Assembly: GCF_013141775.1 (NCBI RefSeq)
Contig: NZ_WHOB01000062.1
Coordinates: forward strand, 310,001-374,000
Length of the DNA stretch: 64,000 bases
Direction: 5' to 3'
Origin: Paenibacillus phytohabitans
GTDB taxonomy: Bacteria; Bacillota; Bacilli; Paenibacillales; Paenibacillaceae
The notes beneath the pieces are model-generated. The model was not told where the DNA came from and searched no databases. It saw only the letters and a program-made list of their open reading frames with translations. This document shows positions 23,533 to 31,496 of the stretch, in pieces. The position numbers and the translations under genes were made by a program. Every line of letters starts with the position of its first letter. The first letter of the stretch is position 1.

Positions 23533-24447
23533 ATGGAAAGGCTGGTGGATCACCTGAATTACAGCAGAGAGATCGAGCGGAGTATTGATTATATTGAGGA
23601 GCATCTGCGGGAGAATCTGACGGCAGAGGAGATTGCCGCACAGGTGGGGTATTCGCTGTATCATTTTTGCCGGATGTTCAGCCAGTGCCGGGAGATTCCG
23701 GTCATGGAATATGTGCGCAGCCGGAGGCTGTCCCTGGCAGCAGTAGAGCTGTTTGGCGGGCGGCGGATTACGGATATTGCGCTGGAGTATGGTTTTGAGA
23801 CCCCCGGCGGCTTCGCCAAAGCCTTCCGCAAGGCCTTCGGCTACAGTCCCTCGCAGTATGCGGCACGGATGGACGGGTATCTCCGGGACAGATCGGTGTA
23901 CCAAATCGGAGATTATATCTGGGAGCCCGTGATGGTGAGCAAACCGGCGTTTAAGGTGGCTGGTTATGGCATCGAAACGAACGTGGAGGCCGGAAGCTAT
24001 ACGCAGGACGTCGCTTCCTTCTGGTATTACTATGACGGAGACAATCTGGAGGATAAAATGTACGCCAAGCTGAACCCGCCGAAGCACGGGGAGGTTGGCT
24101 TATGTATTCCGGCAGACGATGGCGGCAACGCCGTCTACCTGCTGGGGGTTATAGTGGAGGACTTCAGCCTTGTGGCTGAGGATATGGTTACCGCTGTTGT
24201 GCCTGCTGCGCAGTATGCGGTATTCACGACACCGCCGGTGGATAATAGCGATGAGGAGAACCCGGATACTTTTGCCCAAGTGGTGAAGTCTACGTGGCAA
24301 TATATCTTCGAGGAATGGTTCCCGGAAAGCGGTTATGTACATGACGAGGGCAAGCTGAACTTTGAGTACTACGACGAGCGGTGCCATGCGCGGGTAGATA
24401 CGGTGATGGAGATCTATGTTCCGGTGGTGGAGCGGCGGGGAAAATAG
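23533..24447 (+). CDS. AraC family regulator with GyrI-like effector domain
   Basis: 304 residues. Residues about 8-110 are an AraC double HTH (IERSIDYIEEHLRENLTAEEIAAQ, then ITDIALEYGFETPGGFAKAFRKAFGYSPSQY); residues about 135-300 form a GyrI-like small-molecule-binding domain (KPAFKVAGYGIETN ... EIYVPV). The Rob/BmrR-type layout suggests sensing of drugs or metabolites. A TATAAT at 23510-23515 lies only 17 bp before the ATG, and no Shine-Dalgarno site is visible there, so the mRNA may be almost leaderless. Confidence 0.88.
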   Translation: MERLVDHLNYSREIERSIDYIEEHLRENLTAEEIAAQVGYSLYHFCRMFSQCREIPVMEYVRSRRLSLAAVELFGGRRITDIALEYGFETPGGFAKAFRKAFGYSPSQYAARMDGYLRDRSVYQIGDYIWEPVMVSKPAFKVAGYGIETNVEAGSYTQDVASFWYYYDGDNLEDKMYAKLNPPKHGEVGLCIPADDGGNAVYLLGVIVEDFSLVAEDMVTAVVPAAQYAVFTTPPVDNSDEENPDTFAQVVKSTWQYIFEEWFPESGYVHDEGKLNFEYYDERCHARVDTVMEIYVPVVERRGK

Positions 24448-24520
24448 TAGCTAAATACGGCGGAGGCAAAGGCTGTGCGGTGAAGGGCGTAACTGCGGGG
24501 ATTTTGGACTTCCGGTCGCT

Positions 24521-24577
24521 GTTAAGATTGGATTTCTTCATTTAAACCGCTGGGCAGCGGTGGAAATCCAATCTTAG
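24521..24577. repeat. Hairpin repeat TAAGATTGGATTT
   Basis: TAAGATTGGATTTC at 24522 is inverted exactly at 24563-24576. It is the first of several hairpins in the 24448-25152 gap, which has no gene: another at 24733-24769, one at 24796-24833, and the palindrome group at 24957-25088. Confidence 0.6.
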
Positions 24578-24732
24578 CTTATGCTTCCGAAGCGAGCTTT
24601 CCTATGGAAAGCTTTCAGGCGAACGCTATCGCTCCTACAGTTCCCAAATCCCCTCCGTTACTCCCACCGCCCAGCCTTTGCCTGGTTATTAGTCCTATTG
24701 TTCCGGCCGCTTGGTGGTGGCGGCCGCAAGGA

Positions 24733-24769
24733 AGGCCCGCAGCGCACATTCCAATGTGCTGGCGGGCCT
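24733..24769. repeat. Strong G+C-rich hairpin
   Basis: AGGCCCGC and GCGCACAT, loop TCCA, ATGTGC and GCGGGCCT. No T run follows, so it is not a standard terminator. A second hairpin, GCTACACCC / GGGTGTAGC followed by AAAAA, sits at 24796-24833 and could end minus-strand transcription. Confidence 0.55.
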
Positions 24770-24956
24770 GGATTTTGTAAACCGGTAAACCGCTGCTACA
24801 CCCGCTGACACTTCGTACAGGGCCGGGTGTAGCAAAAACCACCAACCACGTTTACCATGGATTATTAGCCGGAACTGACTGAATGCCAGCAGTTATGTGT
24901 TAGCACAGGTCATCACGCGAGCAAATTCCCCGCTGGGATTCCACTTTTACAAGCTG

Positions 24957-25088
24957 GTTGTACTTTGTACAATAGAAACCCCTATATTTGTTACTGAATC
25001 GAATTCTGTTGTATTTCGTGCATTAGATTTCTGCGTGTAGAGTAAAAAACAGCCTATTCTCTAAATTCAATTGTACAAAGTACAATTG
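24957..25088. repeat. GTTGTA/TACAAC palindrome group, locus A
   Basis: Three copies: GTTGTACTTTGTACAA at 24957, GTTGTATTTCGTGCAT at 25008 and, at 25068-25088, CAATTGTAC, 3-nt spacer, GTACAATTG (perfect 9-bp arms). The same type of group occurs at 38707, 39184 and 56731. Confidence 0.65.
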
Positions 25089-25152
25089 CTAGTATTGTAA
25101 TCCATCATAGAGTGCTCTCCGGGCTCAGGTTGAGCTGTACTAAGAGGACACG

Positions 25153-26547
25153 CTACATAAACTTCCGCTGCACCTTTTTGCCGTCATAGGTAAAAAGGGC
25201 TTTTTTGTCTTCCACAACAGTCTGCAGATGCACGGTGCGGCCCCACAATGAGTAGATATGCGGGAGGGTGCGTTCCAGGTACTTGAGATCCAGCTCGATG
25301 CTCTCGTAGCGGTGGGCGATCAGCAATTCGCCGTTGCGCTCATAGTCGGCATCCTGGACAACGAGGTACGGTGAGCCGCCGTTAACCCGGGCCAGCACAA
25401 GCTGGTCACGCACATTTTCCCAGGCTTTGTCGGTGATCTTCCATTCCGGGCCTTTTTTCTCGAAGACATAGAGGTCAAGGTCGTTAACCAATTGCTTCGA
25501 CAGGTAGCTGCGGATAAAAGAAATGTCGGAATCCAGCTCGCGCACCTCGAACATTTTGTCCCGGTCCCAGCGGCGTTCGATATCCTCGAAGATTTTCAGC
25601 CCCAGGTAATAAGGGTTCAGGCTCTGGCGCGAAGGCTGGACTACAGATGAGTTGAGCTTGGCGTATTCCACTGTTTCCTCGGCCGTCAGATCCAGCTCGC
25701 GCATGATCCGCTGATGCCAGTACGAAGCCCAGCCTTCGTTCATGATCTTGGTCTCCATCTGCGGCCAGAAATAGAGCATTTCGTCATGCAGCATGGTCAT
25801 GATGTCGCGCTGCCAATCCTCCAGGGCGGTGGAATATTGCTGGATGAACCAGACGATGTCCTTTTCCGGCTCCGGAGGGAAGGTTCGTTTGCCTGCAGTT
25901 TCCGGCGTTGGCGGGGCGACATCGCTCTTCTCCAGATCCCACAGCTCACTGTAGGCATTCGCAGGACCGGGACCGCCGGGAGGGGAGTCCTTGCGCTCTT
26001 TCATTTTGGCTTCGAGCAGGTGGGTCTTGCCCAGCTTGCGCGGCTGGATCAGGCTGGGATCAATATGCTCCTGAATCGCCAGCACAGAATCGATGAAGTT
26101 CTCCACCGTATCCGTTCCATAGGTGACCGAATAATCGGCGATCCGGTCAGCGGTAGCCGACATGCTCTCGACCATATCCCGGTTGGACATCGAGAAGCGC
26201 ATATTGTTCTTGAAGAAGTCGCAGTGCGCCAGCACGTGGGCAACAATCAGCTTGTTCTGGACCAGCGTGTTGCCGTCGAGCAGGAAGGCGTAGCAGGGGT
26301 TAGAGTTAATGACGAGCTCGTAAATTTTGCTGAGGCCGAAGTCGTATTGCGACTTCATTTTATGAAAAGTCTTACCAAAGCTCCAGTGTCCGAACCGGGT
26401 GGGCATCCCGTAGGCACCGAAGGTATAAATGATATCCGCAGGACATATCTCATAACGCATCGGATAAAAATCGAGGCCGAAGCCGGTAGCAATCTCCGTA
26501 ATCTCGGCAATCGCCCGTTCCAGCGCTTTAATCTCATCACCGGGCAT
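25153..26547 (-). CDS. spoVR: SpoVR family sporulation protein
   Basis: 464-residue cytoplasmic protein of the SpoVR family, needed in Bacillus for normal spore cortex formation; biochemical role unknown. Typical segments: GLDFYPMRYEICPADIIYTFGAYGMPTRFGHWSFGK near 20-55, IVAHVLAHCDFFKNN near 100, MNEGWASYWHQRIM near 295 and LNPYYLGLKIFEDIERRWD near 335. ATG 26547 with AAGGAGAG upstream matches the family's usual length; the longer frame adds an unlikely leader. A sigma-E-like promoter lies at 26587-26616. It is usually linked to prkA, which lies 4.4 kb away in the opposite direction. Confidence 0.94.
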   Translation of the reverse strand: MPGDEIKALERAIAEITEIATGFGLDFYPMRYEICPADIIYTFGAYGMPTRFGHWSFGKTFHKMKSQYDFGLSKIYELVINSNPCYAFLLDGNTLVQNKLIVAHVLAHCDFFKNNMRFSMSNRDMVESMSATADRIADYSVTYGTDTVENFIDSVLAIQEHIDPSLIQPRKLGKTHLLEAKMKERKDSPPGGPGPANAYSELWDLEKSDVAPPTPETAGKRTFPPEPEKDIVWFIQQYSTALEDWQRDIMTMLHDEMLYFWPQMETKIMNEGWASYWHQRIMRELDLTAEETVEYAKLNSSVVQPSRQSLNPYYLGLKIFEDIERRWDRDKMFEVRELDSDISFIRSYLSKQLVNDLDLYVFEKKGPEWKITDKAWENVRDQLVLARVNGGSPYLVVQDADYERNGELLIAHRYESIELDLKYLERTLPHIYSLWGRTVHLQTVVEDKKALFTYDGKKVQRKFM

Positions 26548-26586
26548 GCATCCATCTCTCCTTCCAGCTTGTGAACCGTTCTTCTT

Positions 26587-26616
26587 ATGTATATGGGCGG
26601 AGGGGAGGGAGTATGA
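26587..26616 (-). promoter_or_regulatory. Sigma-E-like promoter candidate of spoVR
   Basis: On the minus strand: TCATACT (-35; consensus KMATATT), 14-nt spacer, CATATACAT (-10; consensus CATACANT with one extra base). The match is imperfect. Confidence 0.35.
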
Positions 26617-26660
26617 TGGGCATGCGCGCTGCATGAAGGGGATAGAAGAGTTATTGTACA

Positions 26661-26708
26661 AAAAATAGCCTAACCACAGCGAATACGCTAAGAGGTCAGG
26701 CTATTTAT
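26661..26708 (-). terminator. Bidirectional terminator overlapping the stop of the 139-residue gene
   Basis: AAATAGCCTAACC and GGTCAGGCTATTT pair with one mismatch; on the minus strand a run of T follows. A nearly identical stem occurs at 31436-31482. Confidence 0.8.
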
Positions 26709-27124
26709 TCGTTCTGGATATTGTTCAGTAACTGGGCAAACTCCTCTTCGCTGTCACTGTAAATGGAAATTCCATCTCTGCGATCCTTTTGAGCTTGTTG
26801 AAGTTGGGTGAGAACACCTTCATCTTTGAAGATAATCGAAGTCATTTGCTTCTTTTGTTCATCTGTAAGTATTCTGGTCATTCGAGCCACTCTCGGTCTA
26901 CTAAAAACGCGAATTTCAACCTTCAATTCTTCATTTGCGGTATGTGACACAATCACGCCATCCTTAGATTGTAGCAGCTCCTTAGTCGCTTCTTGGGGGT
27001 CTTGAATAGCGCGGATCAGTGCGACTTCATCAACAAACTTAATGTTGCCTTCGGTATGTGATGCAAGGATTTGCAGCTTGACGTATTGATTGGGATAAAT
27101 CCTCCGAACCTCTTCCCATTGCAT
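26705..27124 (-). CDS. Hypothetical protein starting MQWEEVRRIYPNQ
   Basis: 139 residues, acidic C-terminus (SDSEEEFAQLLNNIQNE). The N-terminal third (MQWEEVRRIYPNQYVKLQIL, then a VSHTANEELKVE strand) resembles small proteins often encoded beside retropepsin-like aspartyl proteases in other bacteria; no protease lies here. This likeness is from memory and weak. ATG 27124 has GGAGG 8 nt upstream. Probably monocistronic between two terminators. Confidence 0.65.
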   Translation of the reverse strand: MQWEEVRRIYPNQYVKLQILASHTEGNIKFVDEVALIRAIQDPQEATKELLQSKDGVIVSHTANEELKVEIRVFSRPRVARMTRILTDEQKKQMTSIIFKDEGVLTQLQQAQKDRRDGISIYSDSEEEFAQLLNNIQNE

Positions 27125-27177
27125 GGCTGGCACCTCCAATTTGGTTTGTCCTTATATTGTATCAGAATATTTTCCAT

Positions 27178-27225
27178 AAAAAAGCTCTCCAAAACGATCT
27201 ATATCGTTCATGGAGAGCCTTTTTG
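27178..27225. terminator. Bidirectional terminator between the ArsR gene and the 139-residue gene
   Basis: AAAAAAGCTCTCC with AACGAT inside, short loop, ATCGTT and GGAGAGCCTTTTT. A-run on the left and T-run on the right. Confidence 0.85.
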
Positions 27226-27253
27226 CGTAAGCCTTGCCCAGCCTAAATATTCA

Positions 27254-28171
27254 TTATTCTGCTTCGGTGTAGAATATTTTAAGCAGAATATTCTGCGAAT
27301 AATTTCCAAAGTGCTCCCCGAATATGGTAAGTCCGCCTTTGTTTGTAGAATTCTCATCAATACCAATCTTCAACTTGATGAAGGGGGAATCTTCGATCTT
27401 TAAATGGGCCAGTGTAACCGATGATATTTTCTGACCGTCTATTCCCGTATCTTTCTTGGTGACTCTTAAATGCTTCAAAAGGCCGTACTGGCTTAGTTCA
27501 TTATCCCACCAGGCTGGTGTTAATTTCCCGCGCACATCTGAAAAATTACCTGGAGCCGTCCAGGTGCCTAAAAAAACATCGTTGATATAAAAAGCGATAT
27601 CACTGGGCCAATTATTGTTGGAACCAGGAAACTCTGAAGAAAGCTCTAAGGATAACTCTAATAATTCTGCAGTGAAATTTTGGTTGAAATCATTCGGAAT
27701 CATATATTCAACGAAGCCCTCCGCAAACCAAAGTAATGAAGCATCGATCCGGTTATTGGATACGAAAGCCCGTTGATCATCTAACTTTCCGATTACTTTA
27801 GTTTGGCTGGCTAATCCACATGTAGGGGTAACTGAAAAGTTAGAATAGTATCCCAGCTTAATTTCATTAGTGATTACATTAAAAGGAAGGTGGAGTTTCT
27901 TCGGTAAGTTGATGGCAATATGATCAACAGCAAGAATGAAATTCTTCTTTCTGTTATCGGTAATCCCTAAGTTGTCCTGGAGCTTGATGATCTTGGCGTC
28001 CTCCAGTAACCGGATATGGCGTGAAACGATAGCTTTGCTTAAATTTAGCTTTTTGGCGAGCTCACTGACCGTAAGCGGTGTATGTAACAATAGTTTGAGA
28101 ATGGAAGCTCTTGTGTCAGATGCCAGTGCTTTCAAAACAGAAATACCATTCTCATCGAGTTCTAAGAACAT
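27254..28171 (-). CDS. ArsR-type regulator with large C-terminal sensor domain
   Basis: 305 residues. Residues about 8-75 are an ArsR winged helix (LKALASDTRASILKLLLHTPLTVSELAKKLNLSKAIVSRHIRLLEDAKII). There are no metal-binding Cys clusters. The remaining 220 residues form an unfamiliar domain rich in beta strands (NNWPSDIAFYINDVFLGTWTAPGNFSD), likely a ligand sensor. Such long ArsR proteins are often found beside glycoside hydrolases in Paenibacillus (general knowledge). It is divergent from the GH2 gene, and inverted GTTAACTTTTT motifs flank the shared promoter region. Confidence 0.82.
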   Translation of the reverse strand: MFLELDENGISVLKALASDTRASILKLLLHTPLTVSELAKKLNLSKAIVSRHIRLLEDAKIIKLQDNLGITDNRKKNFILAVDHIAINLPKKLHLPFNVITNEIKLGYYSNFSVTPTCGLASQTKVIGKLDDQRAFVSNNRIDASLLWFAEGFVEYMIPNDFNQNFTAELLELSLELSSEFPGSNNNWPSDIAFYINDVFLGTWTAPGNFSDVRGKLTPAWWDNELSQYGLLKHLRVTKKDTGIDGQKISSVTLAHLKIEDSPFIKLKIGIDENSTNKGGLTIFGEHFGNYSQNILLKIFYTEAE

Positions 28172-28231
28172 AAGTACCTCCTTACCCGGATCAATCTAGC
28201 TTCTAGCCGCTGCCTAACATTATAACATATT

Positions 28232-28406
28232 GTTAACTTTTTAGTTTACAATAATAGGTCCGGTTGGGCGGTAATTTATTATTGTATACCACAAAGTTGA
28301 AAATCACGAATAACGTTGATACAAGCTTGAAAGAACGCTTTCATCATGATAGTATTTGCTTGCTTGTGAGGAAGAGTTACTGTTGAACTCGCAAAAAAAA
28401 GTTAAC
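28232..28406. promoter_or_regulatory. Divergent regulatory region between the ArsR and GH2 genes
   Basis: GTTAACTTTTT at 28232-28242 and its inverse AAAAAGTTAAC at 28396-28406 flank the region, each beside an ACAATAAT/ATTATTGT tract. A TGAAAG-AACG-CTTTCA palindrome (28328-28343; cre-like, with the central CG shifted) lies between. Likely operators of the ArsR protein plus a catabolite site. Confidence 0.45.
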
Positions 28407-28447
28407 TATTATTGTTGCGGGACTAATAGGATAGGAGATGAAGTTAG

Positions 28448-30244
28448 ATGTCACATCGGATGGAATATCCGCGTCCACAGTTAGTTAGAGACGCATGGCT
28501 TAACTTAAATGGAGCATGGCAATTTGAATTTGATGACAAGAATGTTGGAGCTGCACAGCGCTGGTTTGATCCAAGTGAAAATTTCAGTCAGACCATTCAA
28601 GTTCCCTTTGCTTTTCAAACCCCTGCGAGTGGAATACACGACACCTCTTTTCATGACTATGTCTGGTATAAGCGTAATTTTACACTTGAGCCAGGTTGGT
28701 ATAAGAAGCGTGTTGTCTTACATTTTGGAGCGGTAGATTATAGAGTCTGGGTGTATGTGAATGGTCATTATATCGGCATGCACGAGGGAGGACACACCCC
28801 ATTTTCTTTTGATATTACACATGCATTAACCGGGCAGGAGGAACAGGTGACTGTTCACGTTGAGGACCCTTCGCAGGATGAGACAATACCCCGGGGCAAA
28901 CAGTTCTGGTTAGAGAAGCCGGACAGCATCTGGTATACCCGCACGACAGGGATTTGGCAGACCGTGTGGCTGGAGGCGGTAAACCCTGTTCATATTCATC
29001 AGGTGAAATTCCAGCCCGATGTAGATCAAGGGAGCATTGGAATAGAAGTTAAATCTGAGGGATATGGATCAGAAGAATTAGATTTAGATATTCGTATTTC
29101 TTTTCGGGGAGTACCTGTTATTCAGGATCGAGTACGATTGCTGCAGCCAATAACACGTAGAACGGTAGAGCTATTCGGTTTGAAAATATTCCGAACAAAC
29201 TTTCATCATGCCGGCTGGACTTGGACTCCGGAAAATCCTAATCTGTTCGATGTTGAAATGAAGCTGTACGATCATGGGGTTGAGGTGGATTGTATACAAT
29301 CGTATTTTGGCATGCGGAAAGTTCATACAGAGAATGGTATGGTCTATCTGAATAACAAACCTTATTATCAAAAGCTTGTACTCGACCAAGGTTATTGGCA
29401 GGAAGGATTGCTTACTGCGCCAACGGATGAACACCTGAAGAAAGATATTGAATTAGCTAAAGAATTAGGGTTCAACGGTTGCCGTAAGCATCAAAAGGTA
29501 GAGGATCCGCGGTTTTTATACTGGGCAGATCGAATAGGGTTCCTTGTATGGGGAGAATGCGCGGCCAGCCCCTCTTACAATAATGATGCTGTAGCCCGGT
29601 TAACCAAAGAATGGATTGAAATTATTGACCGTGATTTCAATCATCCATCTATTGTTGCCTGGGTTCCGCTTAACGAGAGCTGGGGAATTCCGATGGTGAA
29701 ATCGAATAAGCAGCAGCAGTACCACAGCTTAGCCATGTATAGTCTTATTCATTCATTGGATGATACCCGATTAGTGATATCGAATGATGGATGGGAAATG
29801 ACACGAACTGACATTTGTGCGGTACACAATTATCAGCATGGCAGAGCAGATGAGACCGATAAGTATGAAGAATTCAAGCGGATTCTGTCCACGAAGGAAA
29901 CGATGCTTGCTTCCAAGCCATCCGCCCGCAGTGTATATGCAGATGGTTATGAGCATCGGGGAGAGCCAATCTTGTTAACTGAATTTGGTGGTATAAGCTA
30001 TAAGGCTGGCGCTGACGATGGTTGGGGATATACCAGTGCACAATCTTCAGAGGATCTTGTTCTAGAATATGAAAGAATTATGAAGGCTGTATACGCTTCT
30101 AAGATTATTTATGGTTATTGTTATACGCAGTTGACCGATGTGGAGCAAGAAATTAACGGTCTATTGGCCTATGATCGGACACCCAAATGCGATACGAAGT
30201 TAATTAAAGAAATCAATAATCAATGGCATCTGCGGACCATTTAA
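28448..30244 (+). CDS. Glycoside hydrolase family 2 enzyme
   Basis: 598 residues: sugar-binding jelly-roll domain (about 1-180, VYVNGHYIGMHEGGHTPFSFDI), Ig-like domain (about 185-290) and TIM barrel (about 295-598). The acid/base Glu410 sits in WVPLNESWG and the nucleophile Glu512 in LLTEFGG, both standard for GH2. Its short form resembles beta-galactosidase, beta-glucuronidase or beta-arabinosidase-like members; the substrate is not readable. No signal peptide, so it acts inside the cell on imported oligosaccharides. The start is ATG with AGGAGA 9 nt upstream. It is followed by a GH105 gene after 36 bp, pointing to rhamnogalacturonan or ulvan-type side chains. Confidence 0.88.
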   Translation: MSHRMEYPRPQLVRDAWLNLNGAWQFEFDDKNVGAAQRWFDPSENFSQTIQVPFAFQTPASGIHDTSFHDYVWYKRNFTLEPGWYKKRVVLHFGAVDYRVWVYVNGHYIGMHEGGHTPFSFDITHALTGQEEQVTVHVEDPSQDETIPRGKQFWLEKPDSIWYTRTTGIWQTVWLEAVNPVHIHQVKFQPDVDQGSIGIEVKSEGYGSEELDLDIRISFRGVPVIQDRVRLLQPITRRTVELFGLKIFRTNFHHAGWTWTPENPNLFDVEMKLYDHGVEVDCIQSYFGMRKVHTENGMVYLNNKPYYQKLVLDQGYWQEGLLTAPTDEHLKKDIELAKELGFNGCRKHQKVEDPRFLYWADRIGFLVWGECAASPSYNNDAVARLTKEWIEIIDRDFNHPSIVAWVPLNESWGIPMVKSNKQQQYHSLAMYSLIHSLDDTRLVISNDGWEMTRTDICAVHNYQHGRADETDKYEEFKRILSTKETMLASKPSARSVYADGYEHRGEPILLTEFGGISYKAGADDGWGYTSAQSSEDLVLEYERIMKAVYASKIIYGYCYTQLTDVEQEINGLLAYDRTPKCDTKLIKEINNQWHLRTI

Positions 30245-30280
30245 CCGGAACATATTGAATGACAAGGAGCTTAGGAATCC

Positions 30281-31396
30281 ATGACAAATGAAAACCTGCT
30301 TCAAAAAATTGGGCTGGTAGTAGATAAGCTGATGAATCTGGGCGGCAGCGACTATGAAAAGGATAAAACCGTGGTTCAGGCCGATACAAGAGTAGGGATT
30401 GTGCAACGGGATTTCGGAATTGAAGAATGGGACTGGCCGCAGGGCGTCGGTCTGTATGGTCTGTACAAGCTGCAGAAGGTTTACGGCGATCAACGCTATA
30501 AGGAATTTTTTCAGAATTGGGTTTCCCGTAATCTGGAGGTTGGACTGCCTTCAAAAAACATTAATACAACAGCTCCTTATCTGGCTCTGGTTCTGCTCCT
30601 GGATCAACTTGAGCCTTCCAGCCAACTGGAACAGCTATGCCGGGAACATGCGGATTGGCTCCTTCATGAGTTGCCCAAAACCAAAGAAGGAGGCTTTCAG
30701 CATACGGTCACTGCCATTGGCAACCGGGATGGAATTCACTTGCACAATGGACAGTTATGGATTGATACGCTTTTTATGGCGGTTCTGTTTCTGAACCAGG
30801 CCGGGCGCAAGTTCAACCAGCCGGAGTGGCAGCATGAAGCTGAACACCAGATTCTGCTCCATATCAAGTATCTGTTCGACAAACATACCGGCCTGTTCTT
30901 CCATGGCTGGAGCTTTGAACGTAATGATAATTTCGGCAGTATCTTCTGGTGCCGCGGCAATTCCTGGTTCACCTATGGCATCGTCGATTACCTGGAAACT
31001 TGCCAGGATACGATTAGCCCGGGCATCCGGAAATTTCTGGTGGATACGTATAAAGCTCAGGTCAATGCCTTGGTTTCACTTCAGGCAGCTTCCGGTCTTT
31101 GGCATACAGTCCTGCAGGACCGGGCCAGCTATGAAGAGGTATCCGGGTCGGCCGCAATTGCCGCAGGTATCCTAAAAGGCATTAAAGCCGGTATTCTGGA
31201 TTCCTCATATCAGACTGCGGCAGACAAGGCCATTCAGTCGGTATGTCAAAATATTAGCGGAGATGGAACCGTACTGAATGTGTCGGCCGGAACCGGGATG
31301 GGAATGGATAAGGATCATTACAAGAACATTACCCTCATGCCGATGGCATACGGACAGTCCCTGGTGCTTATTGCCTTGTATGAAGCTGTAAAATAA
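30281..31396 (+). CDS. GH105/GH88-type unsaturated glucuronyl hydrolase
   Basis: 371-residue (alpha/alpha)6 barrel that removes unsaturated uronic acid from oligosaccharides made by lyases, by hydrating the double bond. The key Asp162 lies in QLWIDTLFMA, matching the catalytic Asp of YteR (QMWLDGLYMA); WDWPQGVGLYGL near 50 and FWCRGNSWFTYGI near 225 are further barrel motifs. It has no signal peptide. AAGGAG precedes the ATG. It is cotranscribed with the GH2 gene and ended by the terminator at 31436. Confidence 0.88.
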   Translation: MTNENLLQKIGLVVDKLMNLGGSDYEKDKTVVQADTRVGIVQRDFGIEEWDWPQGVGLYGLYKLQKVYGDQRYKEFFQNWVSRNLEVGLPSKNINTTAPYLALVLLLDQLEPSSQLEQLCREHADWLLHELPKTKEGGFQHTVTAIGNRDGIHLHNGQLWIDTLFMAVLFLNQAGRKFNQPEWQHEAEHQILLHIKYLFDKHTGLFFHGWSFERNDNFGSIFWCRGNSWFTYGIVDYLETCQDTISPGIRKFLVDTYKAQVNALVSLQAASGLWHTVLQDRASYEEVSGSAAIAAGILKGIKAGILDSSYQTAADKAIQSVCQNISGDGTVLNVSAGTGMGMDKDHYKNITLMPMAYGQSLVLIALYEAVK

Positions 31397-31435
31397 ACCC
31401 TGCGTAAGCTCATTTATTCATCTTTTCTTGGATAC

Positions 31436-31482
31436 AAATAGCCTAATCCTTGAGCATTTACGCCAAAGGATTAGGCTATTTA
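31436..31482. terminator. Bidirectional terminator between converging genes
   Basis: AAATAGCCTAATCCTT pairs perfectly with AAGGATTAGGCTATTT. It serves the GH105 gene on the plus strand and the FAD oxidoreductase on the minus strand. Confidence 0.92.
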
Positions 31483-31496
31483 TCTTCTTTACTCAG

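Noticed and set aside
24733..24833. Possible tRNA-like or riboswitch fold in the 24.7-24.8 kb hairpins
   Set aside because: No acceptor/anticodon layout and no known riboswitch core; left as unclassified hairpins.
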